Notes under the pieces: generated by a model
Told to the model about the DNA's origin: nothing
The model's input: only the letters and a program-made list of their open reading frames with translations
The model's database searches: none
Program-made: the position numbers and the translations under genes
Shown: one piece after another, positions 44,586 through 57,179 of the stretch
How positions within the stretch are numbered: position 1 is the first letter of the stretch
Layout: each line of letters starts with the position of its first letter
Origin: Vigna angularis
Taxonomy: Eukaryota; Streptophyta; Magnoliopsida; Fabales; Fabaceae
Direction of reading: 5' to 3'
Length of the DNA stretch: 64,000 nt
Assembly: GCF_016808095.1 (NCBI RefSeq)
Contig: NC_068971.1
Location: 17,968,501-18,032,500 of the forward strand

Positions 44586-47229
44586 TGATGAGTCAATATT
44601 TTCTTGACTTCACTTAGTTTAGTGTGCTAGAATTAATCAGAGAATTGTGCTTAAATGTCCGGTATTTTTCCGTTTTTGCTAATTGTGCTTAATTTGACAA
44701 AAAATTCTTATTTTAATTAATTTGAATTATTTTAGCTAATTATTTTGCATTATTAATTGTTGAAAAATTGTTGGATAATATTTTGGGACTTCAAGAGAAA
44801 TGTGACATCAATTTTGTTTAAGTAAAATGAGAGGAGGTGTGGATTTCATTTTTGGGGGTGCACATAGAGATGGCACACGTGAAAGAAGTGCTGAAGCACA
44901 TGGCCCACGGCAATTGAACTTTGGAGGTCCAGCAATTTCGGAGAGAAGGGTGCTGGATGGGAAGGTGACCAGCTGCACACGGAGATGGGCTGGACTTCAC
45001 GCCCTCCATGCTGCACTCCACGCACATAATCAACTTTTGATTTGGACTTTCCAACAGCTTAAAGAAAGAACACTGGTAGCAGGCTGAAGCACGCTGGATG
45101 GGAGGAGAAAAGTGGGCTGGTCTACGTGAAGTCCAGCAGCTTCCAACAACACGCGTGAAGCAGTGGGCCCATAAGAAAGCTTGGGAGGTGTCATGGCATA
45201 ATGTGCTGGATGAATGAAGGGGTGCCGGTCCAACAAGCATTACCATCTGGCCCCCAGTGGCAGCAGCGCGTGTGCACAAGAAGCACAACAGTGTCCAGAA
45301 ATCCAGCGTCCAAGCAGCTCACGGTCTTGCATGGGAGAAGAGAGCCCAATGATGATTAGAAGTGAAGGTGTTGAACGTCCATGTGCACGAGAAGCATCCA
45401 ACAACCTTGGTCTAGCAGGCATCCAGCAGCGTGGGTGGCAAAAGAAGAAGCTGGTCCAGCACACTCCACACCCACGGTCCAGCAAGTAGCTCCAGCAATT
45501 TGAATTGGGGAGCGTCCAGCCTTCACACATTCACGGCTTGGCAGTAGCACTCCACATAAAGGAAGCTCACGGCCCAAAGGAAGGAACAACACGCTGGGAG
45601 GTAAATGGTCACGGTCCAGCAGCGTCCAGCACACATGAAGGAGGTGCTTGGAGAAGAAAGGAGAGCCTTCATTCATTAGGAGGTACAACAACAATAAGCA
45701 GTAGCAGATGAAGAAGCTTGGATGGGCTGCATGTCTAGGAGCATCTCGGTCCAACAGCAGTGTCCAGGAGGTGAACTCGGTAATGAATCTGGAAGCACGG
45801 CCTGCACAGTCCAGCAGAAGCTGTTGCACGTGGACTCAAATGAATGTGGTGTGTGCTGGATGAATGAGGGGTGCACGTGAAGCAGCTCATTCGCTCTTCA
45901 ATGGACAGCAGCAGCGGAGCCCAATGACTAGGAAGTAGGGCGGCTTCACGCGGAGAATGGGAAGCACAGGGGGTGTGTCCAGCAAGCAACCCAGCAGAGC
46001 AGCACGGGAAAGCGGGGGATTCACTTCTTGATTTTAAGGGCACATGAGTGATGGGAGAAGGGGAGTGAGCAGCCACCCACGGGGGGTCTCTCTCGGTTTT
46101 TCTATTCCAGCAGCACCAGGGATTTGGTTTTTTTTCTTTCTTTAGGGAAATACGGTAATTCATTCGTTTGGAAGAGGAAAGCTGTCACGTAACTAGGGAA
46201 TAGCCAAAAGGTTTTCTTTTGATATATTGTATTCATGCTTGGATGGGTGTTGAAGTACAAAAAGTGAAAGAGCTGCTGGTTGGGAAATTAATTTCATTGA
46301 ATCATCATTCACGTTTTTCAATGTTCATAATTACTTTTCTTAGTACCTTGTTGCCGTGGTGAATGTGTGGTGATTTTAATTTTCTTTAGCTAAACATTGC
46401 ATTTTCCATTTGCTATTGAGCTTTGTCCTTGCTACACGGTGCATTTAAATTGATTCCAGCTGGGAGGTTGTTCATTTTCCACTCGCATTTTCCATTTGCT
46501 ATTGAGATTTGACGCTGATTTTATTTTAGAGGAGAATGTTCATTGTGATTTCAAGAAAGAATGAAGCACTATTACATTTGTTTATTTGGAGAAAAGGAAT
46601 TTATCTTTGCTTGAGAAGGGGTTCTCCAAGAGGTGTTTGCTTTTTACTTCTTTACGCATGAACCAAGTGTTGTCTTTATATTCTATATATATTAGAATGA
46701 ATTCAGGTAGAAGCGGCTCACTCATCTTATTTTATTTTACTATTACGAGTTATTGCATTTCATTTATTAGCTAAAGATACATCTTCTTTTCCAGGCTGCA
46801 ATGTGATTCCGTTATTAGCCAAGCGTATTTTTTATTATTACTGTTGCACTGTGTGCATTTATTGTATACATTTAATGTTTTAGCTTAAGTGTTGCATTTG
46901 AATAACACCAAATGTGTCTTTATTATCGGTTACATTTTAATTAGTTCACACATCTTGTTTTAGAACCGTTCGGCCATATGTAGGACCGTTCGGTCTTCGT
47001 ACTTTGTTCATTTATTTCAGTGTTTTCAATTATGTTTAGTTGTATTTAATTTCCAGTTTTAATTTAGTTCATTTCTAATCACAAAAACACTTTCAAACCC
47101 CGCACTACGTGTTTGTCCTAAGACCCGAACCACATTTGGTCCTTGAGAGACGACCTAGGAGTCACTTCCTAGCACTATACTACATTAATATTTGCAATCA
47201 AATTTGATGGGCCGCGACAGCCCGCATCA
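44586..47229 (+). repeat. E4 LTR (full, 2644 bp)
   Basis: TG...CA ends; preceded by AAGTGTGGTCTATTT (polypurine-like). The middle 1.1 kb is crowded with TCCAGCA/TGCTGGA words in both orientations. Near the end are ACCGTTCGGCC and ACCGTTCGGTC (46966-46997). Confidence 0.65.
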
Positions 47230-47704
47230 TCAAGCTAGTGACGTTAAAGAAGCGCTTGCTGGGATGCAACCCAATTTTTGATTTTTTATTTTGTTTTTTA
47301 TTTAGTTGTGTGGTGTGGATTTGATTTTGTTTTGCAGTACTGACAGCATCTGCTGATGGATGCTGGACAACATCTACTGAGGGATGCTAAGAGGATTCAG
47401 ATAACAACATCTACTGATGGATGCTGCTACGATGAATGATAGCAAATTTTTCTGAACTTTTCATTTTAGTTTATTTAATTGTGTGGTTTTGATTTGATTT
47501 TTTTTTTCTTTGTGTCTTTGAGTTTTTTTTTTCTTTTAGGTTAAATGCTGCTTCTGATGGTAGTAATGATAGCATCTACTGATGGATGCTTCTACAACAT
47601 CTATTGATGGATGTTACTGACAACATCTACTGATTGATGCTATGATGATGAAGATGGTGTCAAGCTAGTGGCGTTAAAGAAGCGCTTACTGTGAGGTAAC
47701 CCAG
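47230..47704 (+). other. E3 hairpin cassette (two A-type modules plus hairpins)
   Basis: A-type modules at 47230-47274 and 47659-47704. Between them hairpin units at 47345, 47369, 47406, 47571, 47596 and ~47630. Perfect stems AGCATC/GATGCT (47345, 47571) and AACATC/GATGTT (47596). The second module has lost its CTGGG/CCCAG pairing. Confidence 0.8.
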
Positions 47705-48958
47705 CTTTCTAAACCTTTCTTTTTAATCAATTGTATTGTTATTGTACTTTGCTTGAATGAACTACACTACTTTGGTTCAACTATGCTGTGTTTTGTGATA
47801 AGTATTGTTTTGTGATATTCTAGTGTATTGATTGATGTTGAGATGATGCATGATGTGTTGATATACAGGTGATGACTCACAATGTATGAAACAAGTGCTT
47901 GAGGTAAAATTTGATTTAGATACTGAGCAAGGTGTTTTTCTGAATTCTGGGACTTGAGAGTTTACATGTGTGAGTTTTGGGCTTCAGAGTTTTTGTGAAT
48001 AAGTGCTATTACATTGGAAGCATGAATGATTTTGCCCAAATTTTCTATGATTGAACTACTTGCTTTGAGGTTTTATATGATCAAGGTCATCTTTTGTTGT
48101 CCCTTATTCTTTAAGCCTTCACATGATTTTGTCCACTGAAAAGAAAACAATTTGTTTTAACCTTTGAACCTTGAGCCTTATGCATGTTTTGAAAACCCTT
48201 TGTGAAAATCTTTACCTTGAGTTAAGTTGAGAACATTTGTGAGGTATTGATAAAGGTTCAAGTTTGGGGTTGCTGGAAAGATTGAGAAAGGAAAAGAAAA
48301 AGCATTGAGCTAAGCAGTGAATACATGAAAAGAAAAAGAAAAAGAAAAAGAAAAATGAAAAGAAAAGAAAAGAAAAGCTCAATGCAAGGGAAAGTTGGGA
48401 AAAAGAAAGAGAGTTTGTGCTTGAATGATGAAATCATAAATGCCTCTCTTAACTCAAGGATTATGCTGACCAGAAAAACCAATTTCCTTCTTAGCCTAGC
48501 CAAGTTACAAGCCATGAAAAGCCCTTGTGATGACAACTTGCTTGTGAGTATGTTTGATTGTGGCTAAATGAAAGGCAAGTTAATTTGTGTGACATTGTGA
48601 TAGTAGAGTGAAAAAGACACCAACACCTCACTATACACCTGTGAGTTGAGTGATACACTTTTGAGTGCTTGAGTGAAACGCTTTCCTTGGTGAGGAGTAG
48701 TTCTTTGATTTTCTAATTACATTTTTTCTTGGTTGATTGATCATTCTTAAGGATAACATCTGCTGAGCACATTGATTTTGATTGGATTAAGGCATTTGCA
48801 CATCTTGACTGACATCTTTATGCTGAGTTGATAAAGGTGATTTCTTGTCTGGAAGAAAAAGTTTTTGAAAAATGTTGAGTCATTGTAGTGATTGTTTTGA
48901 AAAGCTGAGTTACATTCTGTTTTGCTTGAGGACAAACAAAGTTCTAAGTTTGGCGTTG
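47705..48958 (+). other. E3 3' untranslated region and polypurine tract
   Basis: Matches E1 20000-21200 in reverse order, with GAAAAAGAAAAAG runs at 48320-48375. The env-position ORF of E1 is absent. It ends AAGTTTGGCGTTG before the LTR. Confidence 0.75.
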
Positions 48959-49473
48959 TGATAACGGTTGAAAATACCGTTATCTATGATGTAATTTTGA
49001 CACTAAATGTACCCTTTTCTACTTAGCTCAATGCAGAAAAAGTGAAAAAAACGGAGTGCTGAAAAAATTCTGCGAGGCTTGGGCGCCCCTCAAGGGGGGC
49101 TTGAGTGCCAAAAGGTGCCCAATATTGTCGAGGGATCGGGTTTAAGTGATTTAGTGAGTGACGTTGACATTAATGCATAAAGAAAAATTCTTACATAGAT
49201 GAGAAGAAACTTGGTGAAATCTAACCCCAACAACATACTCATCTCATATTAAACAACTTTGGTTATCATTATGCTCTTTTGCTATTGATCAACTTGCATT
49301 CATATTTAATTTTATGCATTTGCATTTGAAACCAATAATCTCGTTTTATTTAAGTCTTACTTAATCGAGTTATCACACAACTGTCTAGTGCCAAGAGTCT
49401 TCTGGGATACGATACTTGGTCTTACCATTTTATATTACTTGTGCAATTTGGTACACATGCGAATACATCAACA
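48959..49473 (+). repeat. E3 3' LTR, internally deleted
   Basis: Only 515 bp: the first ~160 bp and last ~350 bp of the LTR, joined near 49120 (GGTGCCCAATATTGTCGAGG). Confidence 0.8.
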
Positions 49474-49780
49474 ATTTGATTTGTGCTTGTTGCTTGATAT
49501 GAAGAGATAGTGTGAAAATATGCAAAATGATAGTTTCTGCGAAATTTAATATGCTCCAAAGAGATCTTCTTTGTTGTTTCAAACAGATTTAACCTCGTAT
49601 CTTAATCAATGGTTAAAAACTATTTTGGATGATTGTGTTGACTCCGGTATGTGCATATCTAAATGCTTTGTGATTTGGATAAATGCATTGAATGACTATA
49701 TTGATCATGCTATGATTGTTAAAACTAATATTTCACTTGGTGACATAATTCAATGATCATAGTATTTCTTTGCTTATACA

Positions 49781-51076
49781 TGATAACGGTTGAAAAACTG
49801 TTATTTTTATATTTAATTTTGACATCAAAAACAACCTTTGTGACTTAGAAACTAGTTTGGAATCATGTTTTTGCTTTAGTTTTGTGAATAAGAGAGTTGA
49901 AAGTGAATTTAATGGTTTTGTGCTAGATTCCTTTGATTTTGTAGGTTATTGGAATGATTTGAAAGAAGAATTAAAGTACCGAATGGTTGGCATGCAGAAA
50001 AGTCAACCAGAAAAGTCAAACAGTCAACCATAATGCAAAAAAGTAAACCAGAGTATGGAAAAAGTTGCGCTGAGCGCCAGTTTTGAAGTGTCGAAATCAC
50101 CGCTGACGGCTTAAAATGCAGTTGAGCTTCATTTTGAAGAGCCGCACTTACCGTTGAGCGGCAAAAGTGCCGTTAGCGCAATTTTTATGGGCTTGGGCTT
50201 ATTTTGTGTAATTTTTAGAAATTATAAAAGGGGTTTAGTTGACTTAGGGTAGACATCTTTTGGCCGACAGAGGTGAAACTTTACCCCTTGGAGGAGGATT
50301 TTGGATTCTCAAGCTCCACTCTTCAAGTTCTAGGGTTCTATCTTTCATTCTTTCATTGTTTTTCATTTAGTTTCACCATGATTATGGTGAACTAAACCTT
50401 CATTGTTGTTGGGGAACCGATGTAATCCTTTGAAACTCTCATGTATTGAATTGGTTCTTTAATCTATATGCTTTCTTTCATTAATTTTTAGGGTTTTTCT
50501 TCTATACTCTATGCATGTTTTTTTTAACTCATTCAATTGCATGATCATTGATGTTATTTGTATGGACACATATAAGTAAATCTAGAACTGAAGAAATTCT
50601 CTCAATAGTAATATTGCCTACACATAGGGATAGGAGGATTGGTTGTCTTTAAGCTTCTGTGCGAATGTAATGCATGAATAATTGCTAGGGAGACAAGACA
50701 TTGTAAACTACTGATTAGGATTAGGCTTTCTTCACCAAGACATCGGGTTTAGGTAAATTAGAAAGTGGCATTAACATTAATGAAGAAGGTGAATTCTTGA
50801 ATACATGAGAGTGGATAGGAGAACTCGGTAACCCCAACAACATAATCATCCATATATTTCAATCATGTTTTGCTTCTTTTGTCCAATTGATCAATACATG
50901 CATTCATATTTACTTTTTAGTATTTGCATTTAAATCTCAAAGAATTGGTTTTTCAAGTCTTATTTAATCAAGAAACCACACAATTGTTTAGGCCGTGAGT
51001 CCTTTGGGAAATGGTACTTGGTCTTACCATTTTATTATTACTTGATACGATTCGATACATTTGCCGAGGGTTAACA
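49781..51076 (+). repeat. S2: solo LTR with target duplication
   Basis: 1296 bp, TGATAACGGTTG...GAGGGTTAACA, flanked by ATACA at 49776-49780 and 51077-51081. It defines the short LTR end (...TTAACA) of this family. Inserted in C1 internal DNA. Confidence 0.9.
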
Positions 51077-51081
51077 ATACA

Positions 51082-53307
51082 CTATAAAACGATGGGCTCA
51101 TTTCATGATTATTGGATACTAACATTGCAAAATGTTGTGAAAGATGCTTTTGCAGGTATTGATGTGAGCAAAACAGGTCTATATGCATGAACTTTGATTC
51201 TTGATCATATCTACGAATTTTAATGGATTAAAAAGTTTTCATAGTTTATTAAGTAATTTGAACTGCAGTTTTCATAATCTGGCACATAAATTGGTCATGT
51301 TATATCATTCATAAATCATACATATTAACATTCAATTACTGCAAATATCAAATTTATGATGATGCTAACATGTTGAAATGTTGAGAAAGTATTTTTATAG
51401 GTGTTGGAGCAATCAAAACAGGTTCTAAAATCTTATACTCTGTTAAAAATAAAATCTACGAATTTTAACAGATTACACTGGTTACAAAGTCGATTAAGTC
51501 TCTTAGTTTATTTTATATTTAATTTGTTAAAGTATGAAACACTTGTCTTACATGTTCTTACCTGCTTTTAACTGATTTCTATGATGCTAAACAAGTTTCA
51601 AATGTACTAATACACATGTTTAGCATAAGTTTCAAATCATAGAATGCATAGAGCTCATAATTAATTTAAAAATCATCATTCTTTTGATATGCATATTTGT
51701 GAACCATAATGCTTTGATACTACTCTGATTAAACTAGAATCATATTTTCTACTGCACTATATTTGATATATCTTTGTTCTTTGTGTATAATACTCTTTGA
51801 TACATACACATTGCACATGATACATGAGTACTGGATCTATTGTATGAATGCAAATATGTTATTTTCACTGTCATATACTTCATTGCATGTTCATACTAAT
51901 TTGATATTGCAAATTGCATCACAACCACTATATTTTACTGGACTAACACTCAATAATGTTGAGAAACGTTGTGTTATTGAGAATTATTGTTGTAATGATC
52001 TTATATGTGTTATTGAACACATTCACTCAGCAGGATTTTAAATCAGTTAGATTGTAATCAATCGATTAAAAAATGTTTCAGTGGTTTGTAAGTGTATTTC
52101 TATTGAAATAAAGTGCTTAACAGGTTCATATTGTTATTCTATACATGTTTAGCATCAAAATGATTGCATATTGCTCAAAACTGTTTTTGAAAAATATTTC
52201 ATATGCTTCATTTTTTAATATTGCATCTGATGTTGCAGAATCATTTAACTTTGATTGTAATTCATGTTTAATATCAATGAAATCAGATGTTTGCTTTAAT
52301 CAGTCAATATTGAAAATACCTTTGTTAATCTGATTGAAGTTGATTATGTTAAATATGAAGTTGATTGTTTTACTATTTATCATTGCATTCATATATTTAC
52401 ACACACAGATTATACCTGTAATAATTATTGCATTACAATGATTCTAAAATGCTTGATCAGGAAAAGATCTTGAAAGGTTGTGCAAGAACATTGCTTCTGG
52501 ATGAACTATTGGAGATACAATTCAAATTGAAAGCAATGAAATCGATTGCAACTGTGGATCAATCGATTATTGTTTAACAGGGGTTATAAATTCCATGATT
52601 TGGAATTCTGCTATGCCGTTTATTGATGTCATATTATTAATTGTTTCTTATTCAATATATCTCTGTTCTATAATTGATTGAAATTACTTGAGATAATATT
52701 GAGATTGTTGCTTGATATTGTCTTTATGCTTCATTGATGTGTTTACACAATTTCTGTCTTGATACAATATTGTCACATGTTTATACATGCTCTGAAATGT
52801 TTTGTGAATATTGCATTGTGCATTTGGGTTTTGATTATAAAACATGCATAATGGTAGGGGGAGCATTGCATAGGATCTTAGATAATTTCAAATGCCTACA
52901 CTTAAGGGAAAGATTATATCTTTATCATGTGATTATCCGTGACAAGGGGAGCATCATTGTTTGATTAATATGATTTACTGATGCATCTCTGAATAACTGT
53001 TTGTCAACATATCATTATCATAAGGCATACCTTCTGTGCTAATGCACAAAGGGGGAGAATGCTGGGAGAATGTTGGGAGATTCATTTTGAGCTCTAATAT
53101 AATTTTGTTTGCTCTGATATACTTTGATATGTTCTGATATAAATTGATATGTTTTTTTTTGTCTAAATAAAAAATGAGAATATTTCAACGTTTTCTCTGA
53201 TCATTTGCTGATCATTTGCTCTGATACATTTTTATATGATATGATTTTATTTTTACAACATGGTTGTTTATTAATCATGGTTGTGCATCATCAAAAAAGG
53301 GGGAGAT
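51082..53307 (+). other. C1 3' internal region and polypurine tract
   Basis: About 2.2 kb, AT-rich, no pol homology. GGGGGAGAATGC at 53049 and AAAAAAGGGGGAGAT at 53293-53307 are polypurine tracts, the second directly before the LTR. Confidence 0.7.
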
Positions 53308-54184
53308 TGTTGAGAGTGTTGATGAGGGGAGCACTGGTTTAGTCAAACCTTACAATCTCAAAGAACTTCTGGTTTTTTATGATGACAACATAATTAAAAA
53401 CAACATGTGTTGTTTATGTGTTACATGTTCATAGCTTTCATGTTTATGATTATTTGAGAACATGTTTGTGTTGATTTTGTCATTGCTGCAATTCACTGTG
53501 TATGTTTTACATGAGATCTTATCTGTGCATGCATGACATATGTTTTAGAAAAGGAAAAACACATGCACTTTTGTTGAACTTATAATATGTGGCAAAACAG
53601 CAGTTTTAAGTCGACTTCATTATGAACTAAGTCGATTAAAACTCGTGTCTTTCCATAGACTTTTTCAAAGTGTGCTATGAGAGTTTTCAAAGAGAAAGTT
53701 TTTCAAAACTATGCTTTACACTGTTACATAGTCGACTACATGCGCATTGCATTCGACTAAGTCTGTTATGTTTTGAAATTCTGTTAATGATTGATATAAC
53801 TGTCTAACAGTCATATTTTTAAACATGTTGACCAAGCATTAAATGAGATTCGACTGCATTCATTGCTAAATCAATTAACTGCATTGATTATTGCTAACTG
53901 TTATAACTGTTTTGCTATATTCGACTGCATTAGTAGCAAAGTCGACTAAAATGCGTCAGAGTTGCAAATTGCTATAAATTGACGTGAATTTGAATTCTGT
54001 AAGTGCTTTTGTGATTCTATCATGTTGATATCATTTGCAGAAAGTGTGAAACTTACAGAAAGAGAGAAATGCTCCAAGAAAAAAGATTGAACGTGTGATT
54101 ATCAATCTATGATTTCTTGAGAAGCAAGGTTGTTGGGTTTTCAAAGAGCTGATCCAATATGCACAAAGAGGTGTTGCTGGAAGT

Positions 54185-55508
54185 TGTTAACACTCCGGCA
54201 AGTGTACCGAATTGTATCAAGTAATAATAAATGTTAAGACCAAGTATCGTTTCCCAAGAGACTCACGGCCTAGACATTCATGTGGGTTCTTGATTAATTA
54301 AGACTTGTAAACTAGATCATAGTGTTTATAATGTAGAAAAAAATATGAATGCAAGTGTTGATCAATTGACTTGAAGAATGCAAGGTAATTAGTGTATAAA
54401 ATATGGAATGATTATGTTGTTGGGGTTTCTGACTTATCCTATCCACTCTCATGTATTTATGAACTCATCTTCTTCATTAATGTTATTGCCACTTTCTAAT
54501 TTACCTTAAACTCGATGTCTCGGTAAAGAAAGCCTACTCTTAATTACTAGATCACAATGTCTTGTATCCCCAACAATTAATATTGCTTTTGGGAGAATTT
54601 CCCCAGTTCTAGATTTTCCCATATGTGTCCATATTGACAAAATCAATAATCATGCAATTGAATGAATTAAACAAAGCATGAATAGAGCATAAAAAAAAAC
54701 CCTAACAATTAATGAAGTAAAGCATTTATAATATAAATCAATTCAATACATGAGAGTTTCAAAGGAATACATCGTTTCCCCAACAACAATGGAGATTTAG
54801 TTCACCATACACATGGTGAAACTAGATGAAAATAATGAAAAGAATGAAAGATAAAATCCTAAAAGTTGAAGACCAGGGCTTCCGCATCCAAAATCCGCCT
54901 CCAAGGGATGAAAGGAATGTGTCTGCGCCTCTTTCTGTCAAAAGATATGAACCCTAGGTTGTCCAAAACCTTAAATAGTTCACAAAAATAACATAAAACA
55001 GGTCCAAGCCCACATCGTCGGCGCTCAGTGCCCCAAAAGGCGCCCAACACTGGTTGCGGCACTAAACTGACGCTCAACGGTGGCGCTCAGGCGTGAAACA
55101 GTGGTTTCACCTATAAATTGGCGCTTAGCAGTGGCGCTCAGGCGTGAAACAGTGGTTACACCTCTAAATTGGCGCTTAGCGGTGGCGCTCAGGCGTGAAA
55201 CAGTGGTTGCACCTCTAAATTGGCGCTCAGCGCCCCAAAATGACGCTCAGCACTATCTGCGATTCTTCTATGTGCTACTTTTCCCACCTTTCCTGACTCC
55301 AACACCTTGATACTTCAACTTCTTCATCCAATTCATCTTAATTCCTGTCAAAACAAGGGAAACCAAGCATAGAACCAATAATACCACCTTCAACTCTTTT
55401 ATTCTCAAACTTAAGCAAAAGCATGATTTCAAGCTAGTTTCTAAGTCATAAAGGGTGTTTTTAATATCAAAATTAAGTATAAAAATAATGGTATTTCAAC
55501 CGTTATCA
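54185..55508 (-). repeat. S3: solo LTR inserted in the C1 LTR
   Basis: 1324 bp, minus orientation, short-end type. Left flank AAGT and right flank AAGAT fit a 5-bp duplication with one base lost; the C1 5' LTR has the empty site (GGAAGATCAGAG). Contains a 51-bp tandem repeat. Confidence 0.88.
55080..55232. repeat. 51-bp tandem repeat (three units) in S3
   Basis: Units begin TGGCGCTCAGGCGTGAAACA. Because 51 is divisible by three, an open frame with a 17-residue repeat appears; it is not a gene. Confidence 0.85.
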
Positions 55509-56046
55509 AAGATCAGAGTTGACAATCTACTGAAGATTGGTTTATTTCCCTGTTGTGATTACAGGAAGAAGAGCGTGCGACGTTCTTGACTTTGAGGGGT
55601 TTCTCAAAGGGTTGAAGACAACAGGAGAGGGGACATCTTGCTGCTGGTTTTTGTGTGTTGTATGCCTATATTTTGATTAGAGGGTTAGAGAGGTGTTTTA
55701 TACTTTTGACATGGAGGTCTCTGTAAAAGCCTTGTTGTAAAAGCCTTGATCATTATAGTGCATTTGCTTCTTATGGTGGAAGGACACTGAATGAGGCATG
55801 GTCGAACCAGTATAAAAACTCAGTGTTTGATATTTCTATCCCTACTCTGTTACATTTAGTCGACTTTGTATTTTACTCATTCGATTATATTTCGCTGCAC
55901 TACAAAGTATTTTCCTTGCGTTTCAAGAAAGTTTTTAAAGGCATCCACTTTGCGAAAAAGATTTAAAGAAAACATTGTTTTTGTATTTCACCAATTCACC
56001 CCCCCTCTTGGTGTTAAAAATTAAGCCATTTAATTTTAACACAAAG

Positions 56047-56860
56047 TAATAGTAGTTGTTTTACTTCCTTAGTCATTGAAATTACTTTTGGAACAATTGT
56101 GTTTTGAATAAATTATGCATGTTGAAACGTTAAGATTTTTGAAAAATATGTTTCTACACTATGATAAAGTTTTGAAATTTACCGATTTTTATAAACTCAT
56201 GACATCCCAAAATTTCGGGCATTACACCAAATAAATATGTAGACACTTTTAAGTCATAATATATGCATTTGCATTTTTTAGAGAGGATTTTCTTGGTTCT
56301 TGGATTAGAACTCTGATTCTTATCAAAGATTAACATCTTTATGGTAAATCTTCACTTGACCTATTAATATGCTATTGTGACGTCCTCATCTCATCTTATT
56401 TTGCGTTCTTCTCTGATTTATTTTTATTGTGCCCCTTGAGGATTCAAATTCAGAAAATATAGTACTTTTTCCTAGACAAGATGATTCCTCGACAATATTG
56501 TATCAGAAAATGATGAAAGGAAGCTCGAGCAAAAGAAAATATGAAGAAAAAGTTATCATCATATTTCGCTTTCTACTACATCTCCATACATACAACATTT
56601 GAAACTTTTTAAATGAAGAAAATAGTAGAAGCAGAAAAGAATAAACAAAAGAAGAAAGGAGCAAGCATCAGAAATATGATTGAAACAAACTCTACTACGC
56701 TTCAAGTATATATTGTCTTATGGTTTTCAACTTAAAAGAACAACCTTGTCAGTTATCAGACTGTTCTTCAATAAATTTATCATCTTTTTGTGTAAAACCT
56801 GAGGAAAAATAATAAAATAAATTATATAATTAAATAAAGTGAATTAGTTTGTGTGGAGTT

Positions 56861-56863
<3 letters not shown>
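56047..56863. other. Spacer right of C1
   Basis: Contains TGTAATGCCCGAAATTTTGG on minus (around 56200-56226), a motif typical of the start of other legume gypsy LTRs, and a repeat (56335-56480) shared with 10860-11000. No gene seen. Confidence 0.45.

Positions 56864-56950
<87 letters not shown>
56864..56950. repeat. (AT)n(GT)n microsatellite
   Basis: About 50 bp of AT followed by about 33 bp of GT. Confidence 0.95.
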
Positions 56951-57004
56951 GTGTGATTTCTAATATTTCTATATATGCATTTGTGTGTATAAATATCAAT
57001 GAAA

Positions 57005-57075
57005 AGCTTGTACCTTGGTGGTAGGGGTATGAAGTTTCATATAAGGAACTAGGTTCAAGTCCTAATAAGGACTAT
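57005..57075 (+). other. tRNA-like internal promoter, possible SINE head
   Basis: TGGTGGTAGGGG resembles a weak box A, and GGTTCAAGTCC (57052-57062) fits box B (GGTTCGANTCC with one change). No cloverleaf or tail is clear, so this is at best a decayed tRNA-derived SINE. Confidence 0.3.
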
Positions 57076-57179
57076 ATTATTTGGGCGTTCTTTTATTTTA
57101 TGTGCATGTAGGGCCCACTAATGTGGTTATCATTAGAAAGTTTGAACGAATGAGGTCCCCTGGTGTAGGTATTTTTTTT

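Larger units (their letters stand above)
40993..47229 (+). mobile_element. E4: pieces of a different gypsy element inside E3
   Basis: Two overlapping 3' ends: copy a = untranslated tail 40993-41291 plus the first ~1170 bp of an LTR (41292-42459); copy b = ORF end and untranslated region 42460-44585 plus a full LTR 44586-47229 (2644 bp, TGATGAGTCA...CCCGCATCA). Tail and LTR of a and b are near-identical over 1.46 kb. The left junction with E3 gag shares ATCTGTGAGTTTCT with the tail, a microhomology join. Confidence 0.7.
37019..49473 (+). mobile_element. E3: plus-strand gypsy element inserted in C1, itself disrupted
   Basis: 5' LTR 37019-40183 (split by F1), primer binding site 40190-40207 (TGGCACCGTTGCCTGGGA), leader, truncated gag, E4 material, module A and hairpins, polypurine tract (48943-48958), shortened 3' LTR 48959-49473. 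Flanks ATGTG (37014-37018) and ATTTG (49474-49478) agree at four of five positions, consistent with an aged target duplication. Confidence 0.8.
34690..56041 (+). mobile_element. C1: 21-kb Ty1/copia element with nested insertions
   Basis: LTRs start TGTTGAGA at 34690 and 53308; the right one ends TTTTAACA at 56041. CAAAG is duplicated at 34685-34689 and 56042-56046, so both outer borders are original. Internal copia sequence is 35835-37018, 49474-49780 and 51077-53307; the rest is later insertions E3, S2 and S3. A gag frame with zinc knuckle is kept; no integrase, RT or RNase H is seen, so pol was lost or the element was non-autonomous. About 5.1 kb of its own sequence remains. Confidence 0.88.
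53308..56041 (+). repeat. C1 3' LTR, split by S3
   Basis: About 1.4 kb without the insertion. TGTTGAGAG...TTTTAACA. It contains CACCCCCCCTCTTGGTG near the end, common in legume copia LTRs. The target duplication follows at 56042. Confidence 0.88.

Noticed and set aside
41532..45829. Open frames of 80-160 aa in the E4 LTR copies
   Set aside because: They arise from TCCAGCA/TGCTGGA-rich sequence, occur on both strands, and show no recognisable protein.
57005..57075. Functional tRNA gene
   Set aside because: Box B is good but no acceptor stem or anticodon arm can be folded.
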